Below, piece by piece: positions 23,815-36,060 of a DNA stretch of 64,000 bases. Location: NCBI RefSeq assembly GCF_018555685.1, contig NZ_JAFLWW010000003.1:248001-312000 (forward strand). The letters run 5' to 3'. The position numbers were made by a program, and so were the translations under genes. This stretch comes from Aminobacter anthyllidis (GTDB lineage: Bacteria; Pseudomonadota; Alphaproteobacteria; Rhizobiales; Rhizobiaceae). The notes under the pieces were generated by a model, which searched no databases, had not been told where the DNA came from, and saw only the letters and a program-made list of their open reading frames with translations. How positions within the stretch are numbered: the stretch's first letter is position 1; each line of letters begins with the position of its first letter.

Positions 23815-25485
23815 TCACCTCGTGACGAACACCGTCACCAGCGGTTTCTTGCCCCAGGCTTCGTTGGCAGCACCTCGCACGGCGCGACGCACGGCTTCCT
23901 GCACCAGGTCGAGGTCTTTTCGGCGCGCACGGGGTATCGAGTCCACGGCGCCGATTGCCGCATCAAGCATCAGCTCTTCGAGATCCTCGCCACCGGCGTC
24001 GGTTTCGGCCACGCCGATCGCCACCAGATCCGGGTCGCCGGCGAGCTCATACTTGTCGTCGAGCACGACATTGACCGCAACATGGCCGGCAAACGACAGC
24101 TTGCGCCGGTCGCGGATGCCCATCGCCTCGTCGGAGCCGATCAGCTTGCCATCCTTGTAGACGCGGCCGAACGGTACCTGGTCGATGATCTCGGCGGCGC
24201 CCGGCCACAGCCTGAGCATGTCGCCGTCGCGGATCTGCGCCACCTCGGGAATGCCCGACAGCGACATCAGCGAGCCTTGGCCGACAAGGTGGGCGGCCTC
24301 GCCATGCACCGGAACGCCGATGCGCGGGCGGACCCACTCATACATGCGCTTGAGTTCGCTGCGACGCGGATGGCCGGAAACGTGGACCAGCGCGTCGCCG
24401 TCCTCGATGATCTTGATGCCCTGGTCGATGAGCTGGTTCTTGATCTCGAGGATCGCCTTCTCATTGCCGGGAATGGTGCGGGAGGAAAACACCACGGTGT
24501 CGCCGGGCGACAGCGCAACAGACTTCATCTCGTCACGCGCCAGCTTGGCGAGCGCTGCCCGCGGCTCGCCCTGGCTGCCGGTGCAGATGACGACGAGGTT
24601 TTCGCGCGGAATGTAGCCATAGTCCTCTTCGGACACGAATTCCGGCAGCCCGTCCATGTAGCCGAGCTCGCTCGACACATCGATGACACGCTTGAGCGAA
24701 CGGCCCATCACCAGCACCTGCCGGCCGGCGTCGCGCGCGGCTTCCGCGATCGAGCGGATGCGGCCGACATTGGACGAGAAGGTGGTGACCGCAACGCGGC
24801 CCTTGGCTTCCTCGATGACCTTGCGCAACCCCTGCCCAACCTGCTGCTCGGACGGCGAGTCGCCTTCGCGCAGCGCATTGGTGGAATCGCAGACCAGTGC
24901 CAGAACGCCCTTGTCGCCATAGGCGCGGAAGCGTGCCTCGTCGGTCATCGGCCCGATTTCGGGCGCCGGGTCGATCTTCCAGTCGCCAGTATGGATCACG
25001 GTGCCGGCAGGCGAGGTGATCGCCAGCGACACCGGCTCCGGAATAGAGTGGCTGACCGCGATCGCCTCGATCTCGAACGGACCGACGGTGAATTTTTCGC
25101 CGGCACGATAGATTGTCACCGGAATTTTCGGCGCGCCCTGCTCCGACTGCCGCTTGGCTTCCAGAAGCCCTGCAGCGAACGGCGTCATCCAGACCGGCGC
25201 CTTGAGCTTCGGCCAGGTGTCGTGCAGCGCGCCATAATGATCCTCGTGCGCGTGCGTGATGATGATGCCACGGAGGTTCTTCAGGTCCTCCTCGATGAAG
25301 CGGGTGTCGGGCAGCACGAGGTCGACACCAGGCAGCGTCGCATCGGGGAACGTCACGCCGACATCGATGATGATCCACTCGCGCGCATTCGCCGGGCCGA
25401 AGCCATAGAGAGCGAAGTTCATGCCGATCTCGCCGACGCCGCCCAGCGGCACGAATACGAGCTCGGCTTTTTCCGCTTTCGCCAT
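23815..25485 (-). CDS. rnj: ribonuclease J
   Basis: A 556-residue metallo-beta-lactamase/beta-CASP RNase. The zinc motif THAHEDHYGAL lies at about residues 77-87; further ligands are in VIHTGDWKIDP and the beta-CASP motifs (SGHPRRSELKRMYEW, PVHGEAAHL). In alphaproteobacteria RNase J has 5'-exonuclease activity in rRNA maturation and mRNA decay. It follows birA by 22 bp within the block downstream of nuoN. Confidence 0.94.
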   Translation of the reverse strand: MAKAEKAELVFVPLGGVGEIGMNFALYGFGPANAREWIIIDVGVTFPDATLPGVDLVLPDTRFIEEDLKNLRGIIITHAHEDHYGALHDTWPKLKAPVWMTPFAAGLLEAKRQSEQGAPKIPVTIYRAGEKFTVGPFEIEAIAVSHSIPEPVSLAITSPAGTVIHTGDWKIDPAPEIGPMTDEARFRAYGDKGVLALVCDSTNALREGDSPSEQQVGQGLRKVIEEAKGRVAVTTFSSNVGRIRSIAEAARDAGRQVLVMGRSLKRVIDVSSELGYMDGLPEFVSEEDYGYIPRENLVVICTGSQGEPRAALAKLARDEMKSVALSPGDTVVFSSRTIPGNEKAILEIKNQLIDQGIKIIEDGDALVHVSGHPRRSELKRMYEWVRPRIGVPVHGEAAHLVGQGSLMSLSGIPEVAQIRDGDMLRLWPGAAEIIDQVPFGRVYKDGKLIGSDEAMGIRDRRKLSFAGHVAVNVVLDDKYELAGDPDLVAIGVAETDAGGEDLEELMLDAAIGAVDSIPRARRKDLDLVQEAVRRAVRGAANEAWGKKPLVTVFVTR

Positions 25486-25507
25486 ACCAGAAATCCTTTC
25501 AGGCCTT

Positions 25508-26335
25508 TCAGGCCGCGCCGGCCGAAGCGACCGCGCCGAAATGCACGTCGCCGGCAGCGATCTTTACCGTTTCACCTTTTGCGTCACGGATCACGAAGCG
25601 GCAATCCTCGTCGATGGTCTCGAAGACGCCGCGCACCACATTTCCTTCGATCCGCACGGCGACTTCGCTGCCGAGTCCGGCCGCGCGGGCAAGCCAGCGC
25701 TTGCGGATCGATGCCAATCCCCTGCCGCCTGCCCAGATGCGCTCGTTTTCGCTCCAGGCATCGGAGAGCGCAAGGAACAAGGTCTCGGCATCGACACCGG
25801 CACCCAGGCTGCCAAGCGAGGTCGCGGGATACGGTACGTCATCAGGATGCGCAACGACATTGACGCCGATGCCGATGGCGATCGCCAGCCGCCCTTGCCC
25901 GAGCAAGGTCGATTCAAGCAGGATGCCGGCAAGCTTGGCGCCCGAGGCCAGAACGTCATTCGGCCATTTCAGCTCGAAACGCTTGACGCCCTGCCCGCTG
26001 CCACCATCGACGCCAACCGAAAACCGCGCATTGGGCGCGACAGCATCGAGCGCATCGGCCAGCGCCAGCCCGGCGACGAAACCGAGTGTCGCCGCATGTT
26101 GCAGGTCGTGGTCGAGAACCTTGAGCAGGGTCGCGGCGAGATTGCCTTCCGGCGTTGCCCAGGCGCGGCCACGTCGGCCACGCCCGCTTTCCTGTTTCTT
26201 CGAAACCACCCAGAGCTTGCCCGGGTCGCCGGCCATGGCCCGCTCCAGCGCCAGTGCGTTGGTCGAACCTACGGCGTCATGGGCTTCGAGGCGGAAACCG
26301 TCGGCAGTTGCTGTCGGTGCGAGCTGGAATCCCAT
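25508..26335 (-). CDS. birA: biotin--[acetyl-CoA-carboxylase] ligase
   Basis: A 275-residue group I biotin protein ligase without an N-terminal DNA-binding domain. Biotin/ATP motifs: VGSTNALALE, the glycine-rich SGRGRRGRAWATPEGNL (about residues 49-65) and KWPNDVL (about 121-127). The frame runs to 26392 into nuoN, but the catalytic domain fits ATG 26335, which sits just after the nuoN stop. The ribosome site is weak. Lacking the HTH it cannot be a biotin repressor of the E. coli kind. Confidence 0.92.
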   Translation of the reverse strand: MGFQLAPTATADGFRLEAHDAVGSTNALALERAMAGDPGKLWVVSKKQESGRGRRGRAWATPEGNLAATLLKVLDHDLQHAATLGFVAGLALADALDAVAPNARFSVGVDGGSGQGVKRFELKWPNDVLASGAKLAGILLESTLLGQGRLAIAIGIGVNVVAHPDDVPYPATSLGSLGAGVDAETLFLALSDAWSENERIWAGGRGLASIRKRWLARAAGLGSEVAVRIEGNVVRGVFETIDEDCRFVIRDAKGETVKIAAGDVHFGAVASAGAA

Positions 26336-26339
26336 ACCG

Positions 26340-27776
26340 TCAGAAGAAGGTCTTGGCAGCAGCTTCCGCCATCTGCCCGATCGGGCCGCCAATCAGCACG
26401 TAAAACAGCACGAACGCACCTGACAGGCCAAGCACGAGGCGAAGCTCGCCGGCCATCGGCTGGAAACCGCCGACCGGCTCATCGAACCACATGATCTTGA
26501 TGATGCGCAGGTAGTAGAAAGCACCCACCACCGAAGCCAGGACACCGATGATTGCGAGCGCGTAGAGGTTGGCGTTGATCGCGGCGAGGAAGACGTACCA
26601 CTTCCCCCAGAAGCCCGCGAGCGGCGGGATGCCGGCCAGCGAGAACATCAGGATGGTCAGGATCGTCGCCATCATCGGATTGGTCGACGACAGGCCGGCG
26701 AGGTCGGAGATCTGCTCGACATTGCCGTCCTTGCGGCGCATCGCCAGGATGAAGGCGAAAGTGCCGAGCGTCATCACCAGGTAGATCAGCATGTAGATGA
26801 CCACGCCGCGCACGCCGGCTTCGCTGTTGGCGGCCAGACCGACAAGCGCGTAGCCCATGTGGCCGATCGACGAATAGGCCATCAGTCGCTTGATGTTCTT
26901 CTGGCCGATCGCGGCAAAGGCGCCGAGCGCCATCGACGCGATCGAGACGAAGACGATGATCTGCTGCCAGTCGGTACCGATCGGCTCGAACGCACCCATG
27001 GTGACGCGCACGATCAGCGCCATCGCCGCCATCTTGGGGGCCGCGGCGAAGAATGCCGTGACCGGCGTCGGCGCGCCTTCATAGACGTCGGGCGTCCACA
27101 TGTGGAACGGCACCGCCGAGATCTTGAAGCACAGGCCGGCGAGTACGAAGACCAGACCGAACACCAGGCCGAGCTGACGCTCGCCACCAGAGAGCGCCGC
27201 GGCGATCGCCTCGAACGAGGTGTGGCCGGTGTAGCCGTAAACGAGGCTGATACCGTAGAGCAGCATGCCCGACGACAGCGCGCCGAGAACGAAATACTTC
27301 AGACCCGCTTCGGTCGACCGCACATTGTCACGGTTGATCGCGGCGATGACATAGAGCGCCAGAGACTGCAGCTCGAGCCCGAGATAAAGCGCCAGCATGT
27401 CGTTGGCCGAGATCATCAGCAGCATGCCGAGCGTTGCCAGCAGCACCAGCACCGGGAACTCGAACTTGTCGAACTTCTCGGCCTTGGCGAAGCCAACCGA
27501 CATGATCAGCGTCACCGCCGCGCCGAGCAGCGTCAGGAACTTCATGAAGCGTGCGAAGGGATCGGACACGAAGGCCGTGCCGTAGCCCGCACCGTCATGG
27601 CCGAACACCAACATCCAGGCACCGGCCGCCACCAGCAGCGCGACAGCCAGACCGGTCACGGTCGAGTTGGCGCGCTCGCCGGAGAACACGCCGATCATCA
27701 GCAGCGCCAGCGCGCCAACGGCAATGATCAGCTCCGGCGTGGAGAGCGAGAGGCTCGAAAGGAGTTCGGGCGTCAT
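26340..27776 (-). CDS. nuoN: NADH-quinone oxidoreductase subunit N
   Basis: A 478-residue antiporter-like membrane subunit of complex I with about 14 membrane segments. Conserved [14 protein letters not shown], the broken-helix region [16 protein letters not shown] and [12 protein letters not shown] are present, including proton-path Lys and Glu residues. The frame can start at a TTG at 27785, three codons earlier; I take ATG 27776 (MTPELLSS). Last nuo gene of the operon. Confidence 0.94.
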   Translation of the reverse strand: MTPELLSSLSLSTPELIIAVGALALLMIGVFSGERANSTVTGLAVALLVAAGAWMLVFGHDGAGYGTAFVSDPFARFMKFLTLLGAAVTLIMSVGFAKAEKFDKFEFPVLVLLATLGMLLMISANDMLALYLGLELQSLALYVIAAINRDNVRSTEAGLKYFVLGALSSGMLLYGISLVYGYTGHTSFEAIAAALSGGERQLGLVFGLVFVLAGLCFKISAVPFHMWTPDVYEGAPTPVTAFFAAAPKMAAMALIVRVTMGAFEPIGTDWQQIIVFVSIASMALGAFAAIGQKNIKRLMAYSSIGHMGYALVGLAANSEAGVRGVVIYMLIYLVMTLGTFAFILAMRRKDGNVEQISDLAGLSSTNPMMATILTILMFSLAGIPPLAGFWGKWYVFLAAINANLYALAIIGVLASVVGAFYYLRIIKIMWFDEPVGGFQPMAGELRLVLGLSGAFVLFYVLIGGPIGQMAEAAAKTFF

Positions 27777-27793
27777 GGTTCGCAAAACCCCTG

Positions 27794-29299
27794 TCAGTTC
27801 GCCGCCGCGGTCTGCGCGGCGTCGATCGATACGGTTACGTTGTTGATCAGCGCCTTGACCGAAGCGGTCGTGGCGTCGAACACCGGCGCCGGATAGACGC
27901 CGTAGAAGATGACCAGGATGACCAGCGGATAGAGCACCACCTTCTCACGGCCAGACAGGTCGAACAGACCCTTCAGGCTTTCCTTGGTCAGCGCGCCAAA
28001 CACCACGCGGCGGTAGAGCCACAGCGCATAGGCCGCAGACAGGATCACGCCGCTCGCCGCGATCAGCGCCACCCAGGTGTTGACCTGGAAGATGCCGAAC
28101 AGCGTCAGGAACTCGCCGACGAAGCCTGAGGTGCCGGGAAGGCCGACATTGGCCATGGTGAAGATCAGGAAGGCCACCGCGTATTTCGGCATGTTGTTGA
28201 CCAGGCCGCCATAAGCCGCGATCTCGCGGGTATGCATGCGGTCGTAGACGACGCCGACGCACAGGAACAGCGCGCCCGAGACGAGGCCATGGCTGAGCAT
28301 CTGGAAGATAGCGCCCTGCACGCCCGCCTCGTTCATCGCGAAGATGCCCATGGTGACGTAGCCCATGTGGGCAACCGACGAATAGGCGATCAGCTTCTTG
28401 ATGTCTTCCTGCATCAGCGCCACCAGCGAGGTGTAGACGATGGCGATGACCGACATGGCGAACACCAGCGGCGCGAAGAACTCGGACGCCAGCGGGAACA
28501 TCGGCAAGGAGAAGCGCAGGAAGCCGTAGCCGCCCATCTTCAGCAGGATGCCCGCCAGGATGACCGAACCGGCAGTCGGTGCTTCGACGTGCGCATCCGG
28601 AAGCCAGGTGTGCACCGGCCACATCGGCATCTTCACCGCAAACGAAGCGAAGAAGGCCAGCCATAGCCATGTCTGCATGTTGGCCGGGAAGTCGTGCGCC
28701 AGAAGCGTCGGGATGTCGGTCGTGCCGGCCTGCCAGAACATCGCCATGATGGCCAGCAGCATCAGCACCGAGCCGAGCAGCGTGAACAGGAAGAACTTGA
28801 AGCTGGCATAGACGCGGCGCTTGCCGCCCCACACGCCGATGATGATGAACATCGGGATCAGGCCGGCTTCGAAGAACACGTAGAACAGCACGATATCCAG
28901 CGCGCAGAACACGCCGATCATCAGCGTTTCCAGGATCAGGAACGCGATCATGTATTCCTTGACGCGCTTTTCCACCGACTCCCAGCTTGCCAGGATGCAC
29001 AGCGGCATCAGGAAGGTCGTCAGGATGACGAACAGCATCGAAATGCCGTCCACGCCCATGTGGTAGGAAATGCCGGAATCGAGCCAGGCGGCCTTCTCGA
29101 CAAACTGGAAGCCGGCTTCCGCATTGTCGAAATAGATCCAGATCAGCAGCGACACCGCAAAGGTGAACACAGTCGTCAACAGCGCAACATTGCGGATATT
29201 GCGGCGCGCGGCATCACCATCGTCCCTGATCAGCAGGATCAGGAACGCGCCGACCAGCGGCAGAAAGGTGACCAGCGATAGAATGGGAACGCCAGACAT
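27794..29299 (-). CDS. nuoM: NADH-quinone oxidoreductase subunit M
   Basis: A 501-residue antiporter-like subunit. Family cues are [36 protein letters not shown] and [16 protein letters not shown]. It pumps protons with NuoL and NuoN. Its ATG overlaps the nuoL stop by one base. Confidence 0.96.
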   Translation of the reverse strand: MSGVPILSLVTFLPLVGAFLILLIRDDGDAARRNIRNVALLTTVFTFAVSLLIWIYFDNAEAGFQFVEKAAWLDSGISYHMGVDGISMLFVILTTFLMPLCILASWESVEKRVKEYMIAFLILETLMIGVFCALDIVLFYVFFEAGLIPMFIIIGVWGGKRRVYASFKFFLFTLLGSVLMLLAIMAMFWQAGTTDIPTLLAHDFPANMQTWLWLAFFASFAVKMPMWPVHTWLPDAHVEAPTAGSVILAGILLKMGGYGFLRFSLPMFPLASEFFAPLVFAMSVIAIVYTSLVALMQEDIKKLIAYSSVAHMGYVTMGIFAMNEAGVQGAIFQMLSHGLVSGALFLCVGVVYDRMHTREIAAYGGLVNNMPKYAVAFLIFTMANVGLPGTSGFVGEFLTLFGIFQVNTWVALIAASGVILSAAYALWLYRRVVFGALTKESLKGLFDLSGREKVVLYPLVILVIFYGVYPAPVFDATTASVKALINNVTVSIDAAQTAAAN

Positions 29300-31287
29300 C
29301 AGAAGGAGCTCCCGAGCATCATCCAGGTAACGAGGGCCGCCACGCCGATCAGCATGGCGAAGGCGTAGTGGTAGAGGTAACCGGTCTGCAGCTTGACGAC
29401 GCGGTTGGTGACGTCAACGACGCGGGCCGAGATGCCATCGGCGCCAAAGCCGTCGATCAGCCAGCCATCGCCCTTCTTCCACAGGAAGCGGCCGAGCCAC
29501 TTGGCCGGGCGCACGAACAGGAAGTCGTACAGCTCGTCGAAGTACCACTTGTTGAGCAGGAAGGCGTAAAGTCCGCGATGGCGTTCGGCCAGTACCTTCG
29601 GCATCTCCGGCGAGCGGATGTAGAACAGGTAGGCCATGGCGAAACCGCCAATCATGGCCGCGAACGGCGCGAGCTTCACCCACATCGGCACGCTGTGGAA
29701 GTCGTGCAGGATGTGGTTCGTGTCGAGCGTGAACAGCGCGCCCTTCCAGAACTCGTTGTAGGCCTCGCCGATGAACTGGTCATGGAAGATCACGCCTGCA
29801 AACAGCGCGCCGACGGCCAGGACAAACAGCGGCACCAGCATCACCGGCGGCGATTCATGCACGTGGTGCATGACGTCGGCGGTAGCGCGCGGCTTGCCGT
29901 GGAAGGTCATGAAAATCAGGCGCCACGAATAGAAGCTGGTGAAGCAGGCGGCGATGACGAGCATCGTGAAGGCAAAGCCGGCGACCGCATTGTGGCCGAC
30001 GAACGCGCCTTCGATGATGGCGTCCTTGGAGAAGAAGCCGGCAGTGCCGATGATCGTCGCCGGGATACCGACGCCGGTCAGGGCCAGCGTGCCGATGACC
30101 ATCATCCAGTAGGTGGTCGGGATCAGCCTCCGGAGACCGCCCATCTTGCGCATGTCCTGCTCGTCGGAAACGGCGTGGATCACCGAGCCCGAGCCCAGGA
30201 ACAGCAGCGCCTTGAAGAAGGCATGCGTGAACAGGTGGAAGATCGCAGCCGAGTAGAAGCCCATGCCGAGTGCGACGAACATATAGCCGAGCTGCGAGCA
30301 GGTCGAATAGGCGATGACGCGCTTGATGTCGTTCTGCACCAGGCCGACGGTCGCCGCGAAGAAGGCGGTGAAGGCGCCGATGAAGGTAACGACGGTCAGT
30401 GCCGAGTGCGACAGCTCGAACACCGGCGACATGCGCGCCAGCATGAACACGCCGGCAGTGACCATGGTCGCCGCGTGGATCAGCGCCGAGACCGGCGTCG
30501 GGCCTTCCATGGCGTCCGGCAGCCAGGTGTGCAACGGCACCTGCGCCGACTTGCCCATGGCGCCCATGAACAGCAGCAGGCACACGATGGTCAGCGCGCT
30601 GTGCTTGTCGAGCGCATAGCCGAGGAAGTTCAGCACAGTGTCGCCATGCTCGGCAGCACCTTCAGCCGGCAGGTAGGACGCAGCGCTGGCGAAGATGGTG
30701 CTGAATTCGACCGAGCCGAACAGCACGAACAGGCCGAAGATGCCGAGCAGGAAGCCGAAGTCGCCGACGCGGTTGACGACGAATGCCTTGATCGCGGCGG
30801 CGTTCGCCGACGGCTTCTTGTACCAGAAGCCGATCAGCAGGTAGGACGCGAGACCCACCCCTTCCCAGCCGAAGAACATCTGGACGAGGTTGTCCGACGT
30901 CACCAGCATCAGCATGGCGAAGGTGAACAGCGACAGATAGGCAAAGAAGCGCGGCCGATGCGGATCGTGGTGCATGTAGCCGATCGAGTAGATGTGAACC
31001 AGCGCCGACACCGTGTTGACCACGACCAGCATGACCACCGTCAGCGTGTCGATGCGCAGGGCCCAGTCGGCCTGGATCCCGCCGACGTCGAGGAAGCGCA
31101 GCACCGGCACGGTGAAGGCTTCGGCGTGGCCGAGCCCGACTGTCACGAAGGCAACCCAGGAAAGTGCGGCCGACACCACGAGCAGGCCCGAGGTGATGTA
31201 TTCGGATGCTTTCGCTCCAATCGAACGGCCGAACAGGCCGGCGATCAGGAAGCCGAGAAGCGGAAGGAAGACGATTAGCTGATACAT
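29299..31287 (-). CDS. nuoL: NADH-quinone oxidoreductase subunit L
   Basis: A 662-residue subunit, the largest of the antiporter-like set, with 14-15 membrane segments and the long lateral helix at the C terminus. Motifs: [39 protein letters not shown] (shown in part) and [16 protein letters not shown]. Located 10 bp after nuoK. The long plus-strand frame over it is a codon-bias shadow. Confidence 0.96.
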   Translation of the reverse strand: MYQLIVFLPLLGFLIAGLFGRSIGAKASEYITSGLLVVSAALSWVAFVTVGLGHAEAFTVPVLRFLDVGGIQADWALRIDTLTVVMLVVVNTVSALVHIYSIGYMHHDPHRPRFFAYLSLFTFAMLMLVTSDNLVQMFFGWEGVGLASYLLIGFWYKKPSANAAAIKAFVVNRVGDFGFLLGIFGLFVLFGSVEFSTIFASAASYLPAEGAAEHGDTVLNFLGYALDKHSALTIVCLLLFMGAMGKSAQVPLHTWLPDAMEGPTPVSALIHAATMVTAGVFMLARMSPVFELSHSALTVVTFIGAFTAFFAATVGLVQNDIKRVIAYSTCSQLGYMFVALGMGFYSAAIFHLFTHAFFKALLFLGSGSVIHAVSDEQDMRKMGGLRRLIPTTYWMMVIGTLALTGVGIPATIIGTAGFFSKDAIIEGAFVGHNAVAGFAFTMLVIAACFTSFYSWRLIFMTFHGKPRATADVMHHVHESPPVMLVPLFVLAVGALFAGVIFHDQFIGEAYNEFWKGALFTLDTNHILHDFHSVPMWVKLAPFAAMIGGFAMAYLFYIRSPEMPKVLAERHRGLYAFLLNKWYFDELYDFLFVRPAKWLGRFLWKKGDGWLIDGFGADGISARVVDVTNRVVKLQTGYLYHYAFAMLIGVAALVTWMMLGSSF

Positions 31288-31297
31288 TTTTGTCCCG

Positions 31298-31606
31298 TCA
31301 GCCCTTCATCATGTTCACGTCTTCGACCGCGATGGAGCCGCGGTTGCGGAAGAATACGACCAGAATGGCAAGCCCGATTGCCGCTTCAGCAGCAGCGACC
31401 GTAAGCACGAACAGCGCAAAGACCTGGCCGACGAGATCGCCGAGCTGGGCCGAGAACGCCACGAAATTGATATTGACCGCGAGCAGGATGAGCTCGACCG
31501 ACATCAGGATGACGATGACGTTCTTGCGGTTCAGGAAGATGCCGAACACGCCGAGCGTGAACAGGACCGCCGAAAGCGTCAGATAGTGCGCGATGCCGAC
31601 AACCAT
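31298..31606 (-). CDS. nuoK: NADH-quinone oxidoreductase subunit K
   Basis: A 102-residue subunit with three membrane segments (ND4L homologue). The membrane glutamates are in [11 protein letters not shown] and [11 protein letters not shown]. Two bases separate it from nuoJ. Confidence 0.96.
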   Translation of the reverse strand: MVVGIAHYLTLSAVLFTLGVFGIFLNRKNVIVILMSVELILLAVNINFVAFSAQLGDLVGQVFALFVLTVAAAEAAIGLAILVVFFRNRGSIAVEDVNMMKG

Positions 31607-31608
31607 GG

Positions 31609-32229
31609 TCAGATTCCCTTGCCTGTCTCGACCTTCTTGATCTCGATCGCGGTCGCCGGGGTACGGGCGACCTGGGCCGAGATGTCCTGGCGCTTGACGT
31701 TCGGCTTGTGGCGCAACGTCAAGACGATGGCGCCGATCATGGCGACCAGCAGCACAAGGCCGGCGATCTGGAAGAAGTAGATGTAATCCGTGTAGAGAAT
31801 GTCGCCGAGTGCTGCCGTGTTGTGGCGCGTGGCGATATCGGGTGTTGGCTGGGCTACGGCCGTGGCGAGCTTCGGGGTGAAGGCATAGCCACCGGTCACC
31901 ACGATCAGCTCGGCGGCAAGGATCAGGCCGACAAGCGCGCCGATCGGCGCATATTGCAGGGCGCCCGACTTCAGTTCCGCAAAGTCGACGTCGAGCATCA
32001 TGACGACGAACAGGAACAGCACCGCCACCGCGCCGACATAAACGACGAGCAGGATCATCGCCAGGAACTCGGCACCGGTCAAAAGGAACAGGCCCGCCGC
32101 GTTGAAGAACGTCAGGATCAGGTAGAGCACCGAGTGAACCGGGTTGCGCGCCGAAATGACCATGAAGGCCGACGCCACCGCGATGAAGGCGAAGAGGTAG
32201 AAAAATACCGCTTCAAGTCCGTTGAGCAT
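31609..32229 (-). CDS. nuoJ: NADH-quinone oxidoreductase subunit J
   Basis: A 206-residue subunit (ND6 homologue) with five membrane segments; the glycine/tyrosine-rich third segment [20 protein letters not shown] is characteristic. The C-terminal tail is longer and hydrophilic. It follows nuoI after a 128-bp spacer, one of the few gaps in the operon, in which I see no gene. Confidence 0.95.
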   Translation of the reverse strand: MLNGLEAVFFYLFAFIAVASAFMVISARNPVHSVLYLILTFFNAAGLFLLTGAEFLAMILLVVYVGAVAVLFLFVVMMLDVDFAELKSGALQYAPIGALVGLILAAELIVVTGGYAFTPKLATAVAQPTPDIATRHNTAALGDILYTDYIYFFQIAGLVLLVAMIGAIVLTLRHKPNVKRQDISAQVARTPATAIEIKKVETGKGI

Positions 32230-32357
32230 GGGTTCCCCCGGTTTTCCTTTCGGGCAGTACGCATCTGCGCCCTGCCCTGTTCACGTCCTTGCTCCGCCTC
32301 CGGTGCAGGTCGCGCGTTCCTTAGACGAGCCGGCTTGGCCCGTCCATTGTTCAAGCC

Positions 32358-32849
32358 TCAGCGATAAGGCGAATCCATAGCGATGTTGCGCGCGATCTCG
32401 CGCTCCCACCGGTCGCCATTCGCAAGCAGCTTGTCCTTGTCGTAGTACAGCTCCTCGCGCGTTTCCGTCGCGAATTCGAAGTTCGGCCCCTCGACGATGG
32501 CGTCGACCGGGCAGGCTTCCTGGCAGAAGCCGCAATAGATGCACTTCACCATGTCGATGTCGTAGCGCACCGTGCGGCGGGTGCCGTCGTTGCGGCGCGG
32601 GCCGGCCTCGATGGTGATGGCCTGCGCCGGGCAGATCGCCTCGCACAGCTTGCAGGCGATGCAGCGCTCTTCGCCGTTCGGATAGCGGCGCAGCGCATGT
32701 TCGCCACGGAAGCGCGGGCTGACCGGACCCTTTTCATGCGGATAGTTCAGCGTCGCCTTGGGCGCGAAGAACTGGCGCATCGACAGGAAGAAGGCGCCGA
32801 CGAAGTCCTGCAGCAGCAGCGATTTGGCGGCTTGTGCGAGAGCGGACAT
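32358..32849 (-). CDS. nuoI: NADH-quinone oxidoreductase subunit I
   Basis: A 163-residue ferredoxin-like subunit carrying clusters N6a and N6b in two motifs, [12 protein letters not shown] and [12 protein letters not shown]. The frame is open to 33107 over nuoH, but the family N terminus is [16 protein letters not shown], so ATG 32849 is used. It overlaps the nuoH stop by one base. Confidence 0.95.
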   Translation of the reverse strand: MSALAQAAKSLLLQDFVGAFFLSMRQFFAPKATLNYPHEKGPVSPRFRGEHALRRYPNGEERCIACKLCEAICPAQAITIEAGPRRNDGTRRTVRYDIDMVKCIYCGFCQEACPVDAIVEGPNFEFATETREELYYDKDKLLANGDRWEREIARNIAMDSPYR

Positions 32850-33892
32850 TAGGCGGCTCCGGTAAGCTTGAGGACGGCGGCGGTGATCACGACCATTGCC
32901 AGCGAGATCGGCAGGAACACCTTCCAGCCCAGGCGCATCAGCTGATCGTAGCGGTAGCGCGGCACGAAGGACTTCACCATGGCGAACATGAAGAACACCA
33001 TGCAGACCTTGAGCACGAACCAGATCACGCCGGGAACCCAGGTGAAGGGTGCGAAGTCGAACGGCGGCAGCCATCCGCCGAGGAACAGGATCGTCGTCAG
33101 CGCGCACATCAAAACGATCGCGACATACTCGCCGAGGAAGAACAGCAGGAACGGCGTCGACGAATATTCGATCATGTGACCGGCGACGAGTTCCGACTCG
33201 GCTTCGACCAGATCGAAGGGCGGACGGTTGGTCTCGGCAAGCGCCGAGATGAAGAAGATCACGAACATCGGGAACAGGACGAGCCAGTTCCAGTCGAGGA
33301 AGGTGTTCGGCAGGCCGAGGCGCGTGCCGATGCCGTCGCCCTGCGACAGCACGATGTCGGTGAGGTTGAGCGAGCCGACGGTGAGCAGCACGCAGACGAT
33401 GACGAAGCCGATCGAGACCTCATAAGACACCATCTGGGCCGCCGAACGCAGCGCGCCGAGGAACGGATATTTCGAGTTCGAGGCCCAGCCGCCCATGATC
33501 ACGCCATAGACCTCGAGCGAGGAGATGGCGAATACGTAGAGAATGCCGACATTGACGTTGGCGATCGCCCAGCCTTCGCTGACCGGGATCACCGCCCAGG
33601 CCGAGATCGCCAGTACCGCCGAGACGACAGGAGCGAGCAGGAACACGCCCTTGTTGGAGCCGGACGGGATGATCGGTTCCTTGAAGACGAACTTCAACAG
33701 ATCGGCGAATGCCTGCAGCAGGCCCCAGGGGCCCACGACGTTCGGGCCGCGGCGCAGCTGCACCGCCGCCCAGATCTTGCGGTCGGCGTAGAGGATATAG
33801 GCGACGAAGATCAGCAGGACGACGATCAGGACGACCGACTTCAAGAGGATGATCAACGCCGGCAGGACGTAGAAGGAGAAAAAGGTATCCAT
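32849..33892 (-). CDS. nuoH: NADH-quinone oxidoreductase subunit H
   Basis: A 347-residue membrane subunit (ND1 homologue) with eight membrane segments that forms part of the quinone chamber. Motifs: [30 protein letters not shown] and [12 protein letters not shown] 33892 is chosen; the earlier frame start at 33946 lies in the nuoG end. Confidence 0.95.
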   Translation of the reverse strand: MDTFFSFYVLPALIILLKSVVLIVVLLIFVAYILYADRKIWAAVQLRRGPNVVGPWGLLQAFADLLKFVFKEPIIPSGSNKGVFLLAPVVSAVLAISAWAVIPVSEGWAIANVNVGILYVFAISSLEVYGVIMGGWASNSKYPFLGALRSAAQMVSYEVSIGFVIVCVLLTVGSLNLTDIVLSQGDGIGTRLGLPNTFLDWNWLVLFPMFVIFFISALAETNRPPFDLVEAESELVAGHMIEYSSTPFLLFFLGEYVAIVLMCALTTILFLGGWLPPFDFAPFTWVPGVIWFVLKVCMVFFMFAMVKSFVPRYRYDQLMRLGWKVFLPISLAMVVITAAVLKLTGAA

Positions 33893-33900
33893 GACAGCCC

Positions 33901-35982
33901 TTACTCCGCCGCCTGCTTGAAGCCGTTCTTGGCCAAGGCCGAACATTCGGCCATCACCGCCGACGCGCGCGCGATCGGGTTGGTGAGATAGAAGTCCTTC
34001 ACGGCAGAGGTGAAGGCACCCTTGTTCAGCCGGCCGCCGAGCTTGGCGACCTTGGCGATGTCGTCATTGTCGCCGGCGTCGATCTCGTCGATGCGGCGCA
34101 GATGCGGGAATTCCGCATAGAGCTTGGCGCGCAGCTGCGGCAGCGAATCGAAGGGCAGCTTGTGGCCGAGCACGTCGGACAGCGCCCTGAGGATCGCCCA
34201 GTCTTCCTTGGCCTCGCCCGGCGCGAAGCCGGCGCGGCCGGTCTGCTGCACCCGGCCCTCGGTGTTCACATAGGTGCCCGACTTTTCGGTGTAGGCGGCA
34301 GCCGGCAGGATGACGTCTGCGCGGTGCGCACCTGTATCACCATGCGTACCGATGTAGACGACGAACGCGCTTGCGGCCTTGGCCATGTCGAGCTCATCGG
34401 CGCCGAGCAGGAACAGCACGTCGGTCTCGCCGAGCATGCCGGCAACATTCTTGCCACCCTCGCCCGGCACGAAGCCGACGTCGAGGCCACCAACGCGGGC
34501 AGCCGCGGTGTGCAGCACGGCAAAGCCGTTCCAGTCGGGGCGGCTGGCCTTGACTGCAGTCGCGAGCTTGGCGGCCTGGCCGAGCACGGCAGCACCATCA
34601 GAGCGCGCGATGGCGCCCTGGCCGACGATGATCAGCGGGTGCGAGGCCTTCTTGAGCACCGAGAAGAACTTGCCATTGCCTTCGGCCAGATCCTTGAGCG
34701 TATCCGGGCCCGAGCCGAGCTGCTCGTAGTCGTAGCGCGTGTCGCCGATCTCGCCGATGACGGCAACCGGCACATTGGCTGCGCGCCAGTGCTTGCGGAT
34801 GCGGGCGTTGAGCACCGAAGCCTCGAAGCGCGGGTTGGCGCCGATGATCAGGATGGCGTCGGCCTGCTCGATGCCTTCGATGGTCGGGTTGAAGATATAG
34901 CTGGCGCGGCCGAGCGAAGGATCGAGCGCTGCGCCGTCCTGGCGGCAATCGATGTTCTTCGAGCCGAGCGAGGAGATCAGCTGCTTGAGCGCGTACATCT
35001 CCTCTACGGTCGCCAGATCGCCGGCAATGGCGCCGATGCGGTCAGCCGAAGTCTTGGCGACGGCGTCCTTGATCGCCGAAAACGCCTCGGGCCACGTCGC
35101 CGGAGCGAGCTTGCCATCCTTGCGGACGTAAGGCCGGTCGAGCCGCTGCGTGCGCAGGCCGTCCCAGATGAAGCGGGTCTTGTCGGAGATCCACTCCTCG
35201 TTCACCTGCTCGTTGATGCGCGGCATGATGCGCATCACTTCGCGGCCACGCGTGTCGACGCGGATCGCCGAACCGACGGCGTCCATCACGTCGATGGATT
35301 CGGTCTTGGTCAGCTCCCACGGACGCGCCTGGAAGGCATAGGGCTTCGAGGTCAGCGCACCGACCGGGCACAGGTCGATGACGTTGCCCTGCAGCTCGGA
35401 GGTCATTGCCTGCTCGAGATAGGTGGTGATCTCGGCGTCCTCGCCGCGGCCGATCAGGCCAAGCTCGGAGATGCCGGCCACTTCGGTGGTGAAACGGACG
35501 CAGCGCGTGCAGTGGATGCAGCGCGTCATGATCGTCTTGACCAGCGGGCCGATGTACTTGTCTTCGACCGCGCGCTTGTTTTCATTGTAGCGCGAACCGT
35601 CGAGGCCGAAGGCCATCGCCTGGTCCTGCAGGTCGCATTCGCCGCCCTGGTCGCAGATCGGGCAGTCGAGCGGATGGTTGATGAGCAGGAACTCCATCAC
35701 GCCTTCGCGGGCCTTCTTGACCATCGGCGTGTTGGTGAAGATCTCCGGCGTCTCGCCGTTCGGGCCGGGACGCAGGTCGCGCACGCCCATGGCGCAGGAC
35801 GCCGCCGGCTTGGGCGGTCCGCCCTTCACCTCGACAAGGCACATGCGGCAGTTGCCGGCGATTGACAGCCGCTCATGGAAGCAGAAGCGCGGCACTTCCG
35901 CGCCTGCCTCTTCCGCAGCCTGCAGCAGCGTATAGTGGTCGGGTACCGAAATCTCTTTCCCGTCGACCTTAAGCTTTGCCAT
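33901..35982 (-). CDS. nuoG: NADH-quinone oxidoreductase subunit G
   Basis: A 693-residue iron-sulfur subunit. The N-terminal [2Fe-2S] domain has [18 protein letters not shown], then the His-ligated cluster ([17 protein letters not shown]) and [10 protein letters not shown]; the rest is a molybdopterin-oxidoreductase-like domain without cofactor. The short alphaproteobacterial/mitochondrial form. It lies 78 bp after the extra HhH-domain gene. Confidence 0.95.
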   Translation of the reverse strand: MAKLKVDGKEISVPDHYTLLQAAEEAGAEVPRFCFHERLSIAGNCRMCLVEVKGGPPKPAASCAMGVRDLRPGPNGETPEIFTNTPMVKKAREGVMEFLLINHPLDCPICDQGGECDLQDQAMAFGLDGSRYNENKRAVEDKYIGPLVKTIMTRCIHCTRCVRFTTEVAGISELGLIGRGEDAEITTYLEQAMTSELQGNVIDLCPVGALTSKPYAFQARPWELTKTESIDVMDAVGSAIRVDTRGREVMRIMPRINEQVNEEWISDKTRFIWDGLRTQRLDRPYVRKDGKLAPATWPEAFSAIKDAVAKTSADRIGAIAGDLATVEEMYALKQLISSLGSKNIDCRQDGAALDPSLGRASYIFNPTIEGIEQADAILIIGANPRFEASVLNARIRKHWRAANVPVAVIGEIGDTRYDYEQLGSGPDTLKDLAEGNGKFFSVLKKASHPLIIVGQGAIARSDGAAVLGQAAKLATAVKASRPDWNGFAVLHTAAARVGGLDVGFVPGEGGKNVAGMLGETDVLFLLGADELDMAKAASAFVVYIGTHGDTGAHRADVILPAAAYTEKSGTYVNTEGRVQQTGRAGFAPGEAKEDWAILRALSDVLGHKLPFDSLPQLRAKLYAEFPHLRRIDEIDAGDNDDIAKVAKLGGRLNKGAFTSAVKDFYLTNPIARASAVMAECSALAKNGFKQAAE

Positions 35983-36060
35983 AGCGCCTCAAATCCCGCG
36001 GATGATCCGCATTCCGTCCTGCAAGGGGCGCGGCCTGCGCTGCGCCCCGAATTCCACAAT

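Noticed and set aside
29368-31278. 636-codon plus-strand frame antisense to nuoL
   Set aside because: Rich in Arg, Gln, His, Glu and Asp with no hydrophobic core or domain; it is the mirror of nuoL codon bias. The same holds for the long antisense frames at 34102-35865, 36892-38292, 40158-41723, 24082-25863 and 44132-45607.
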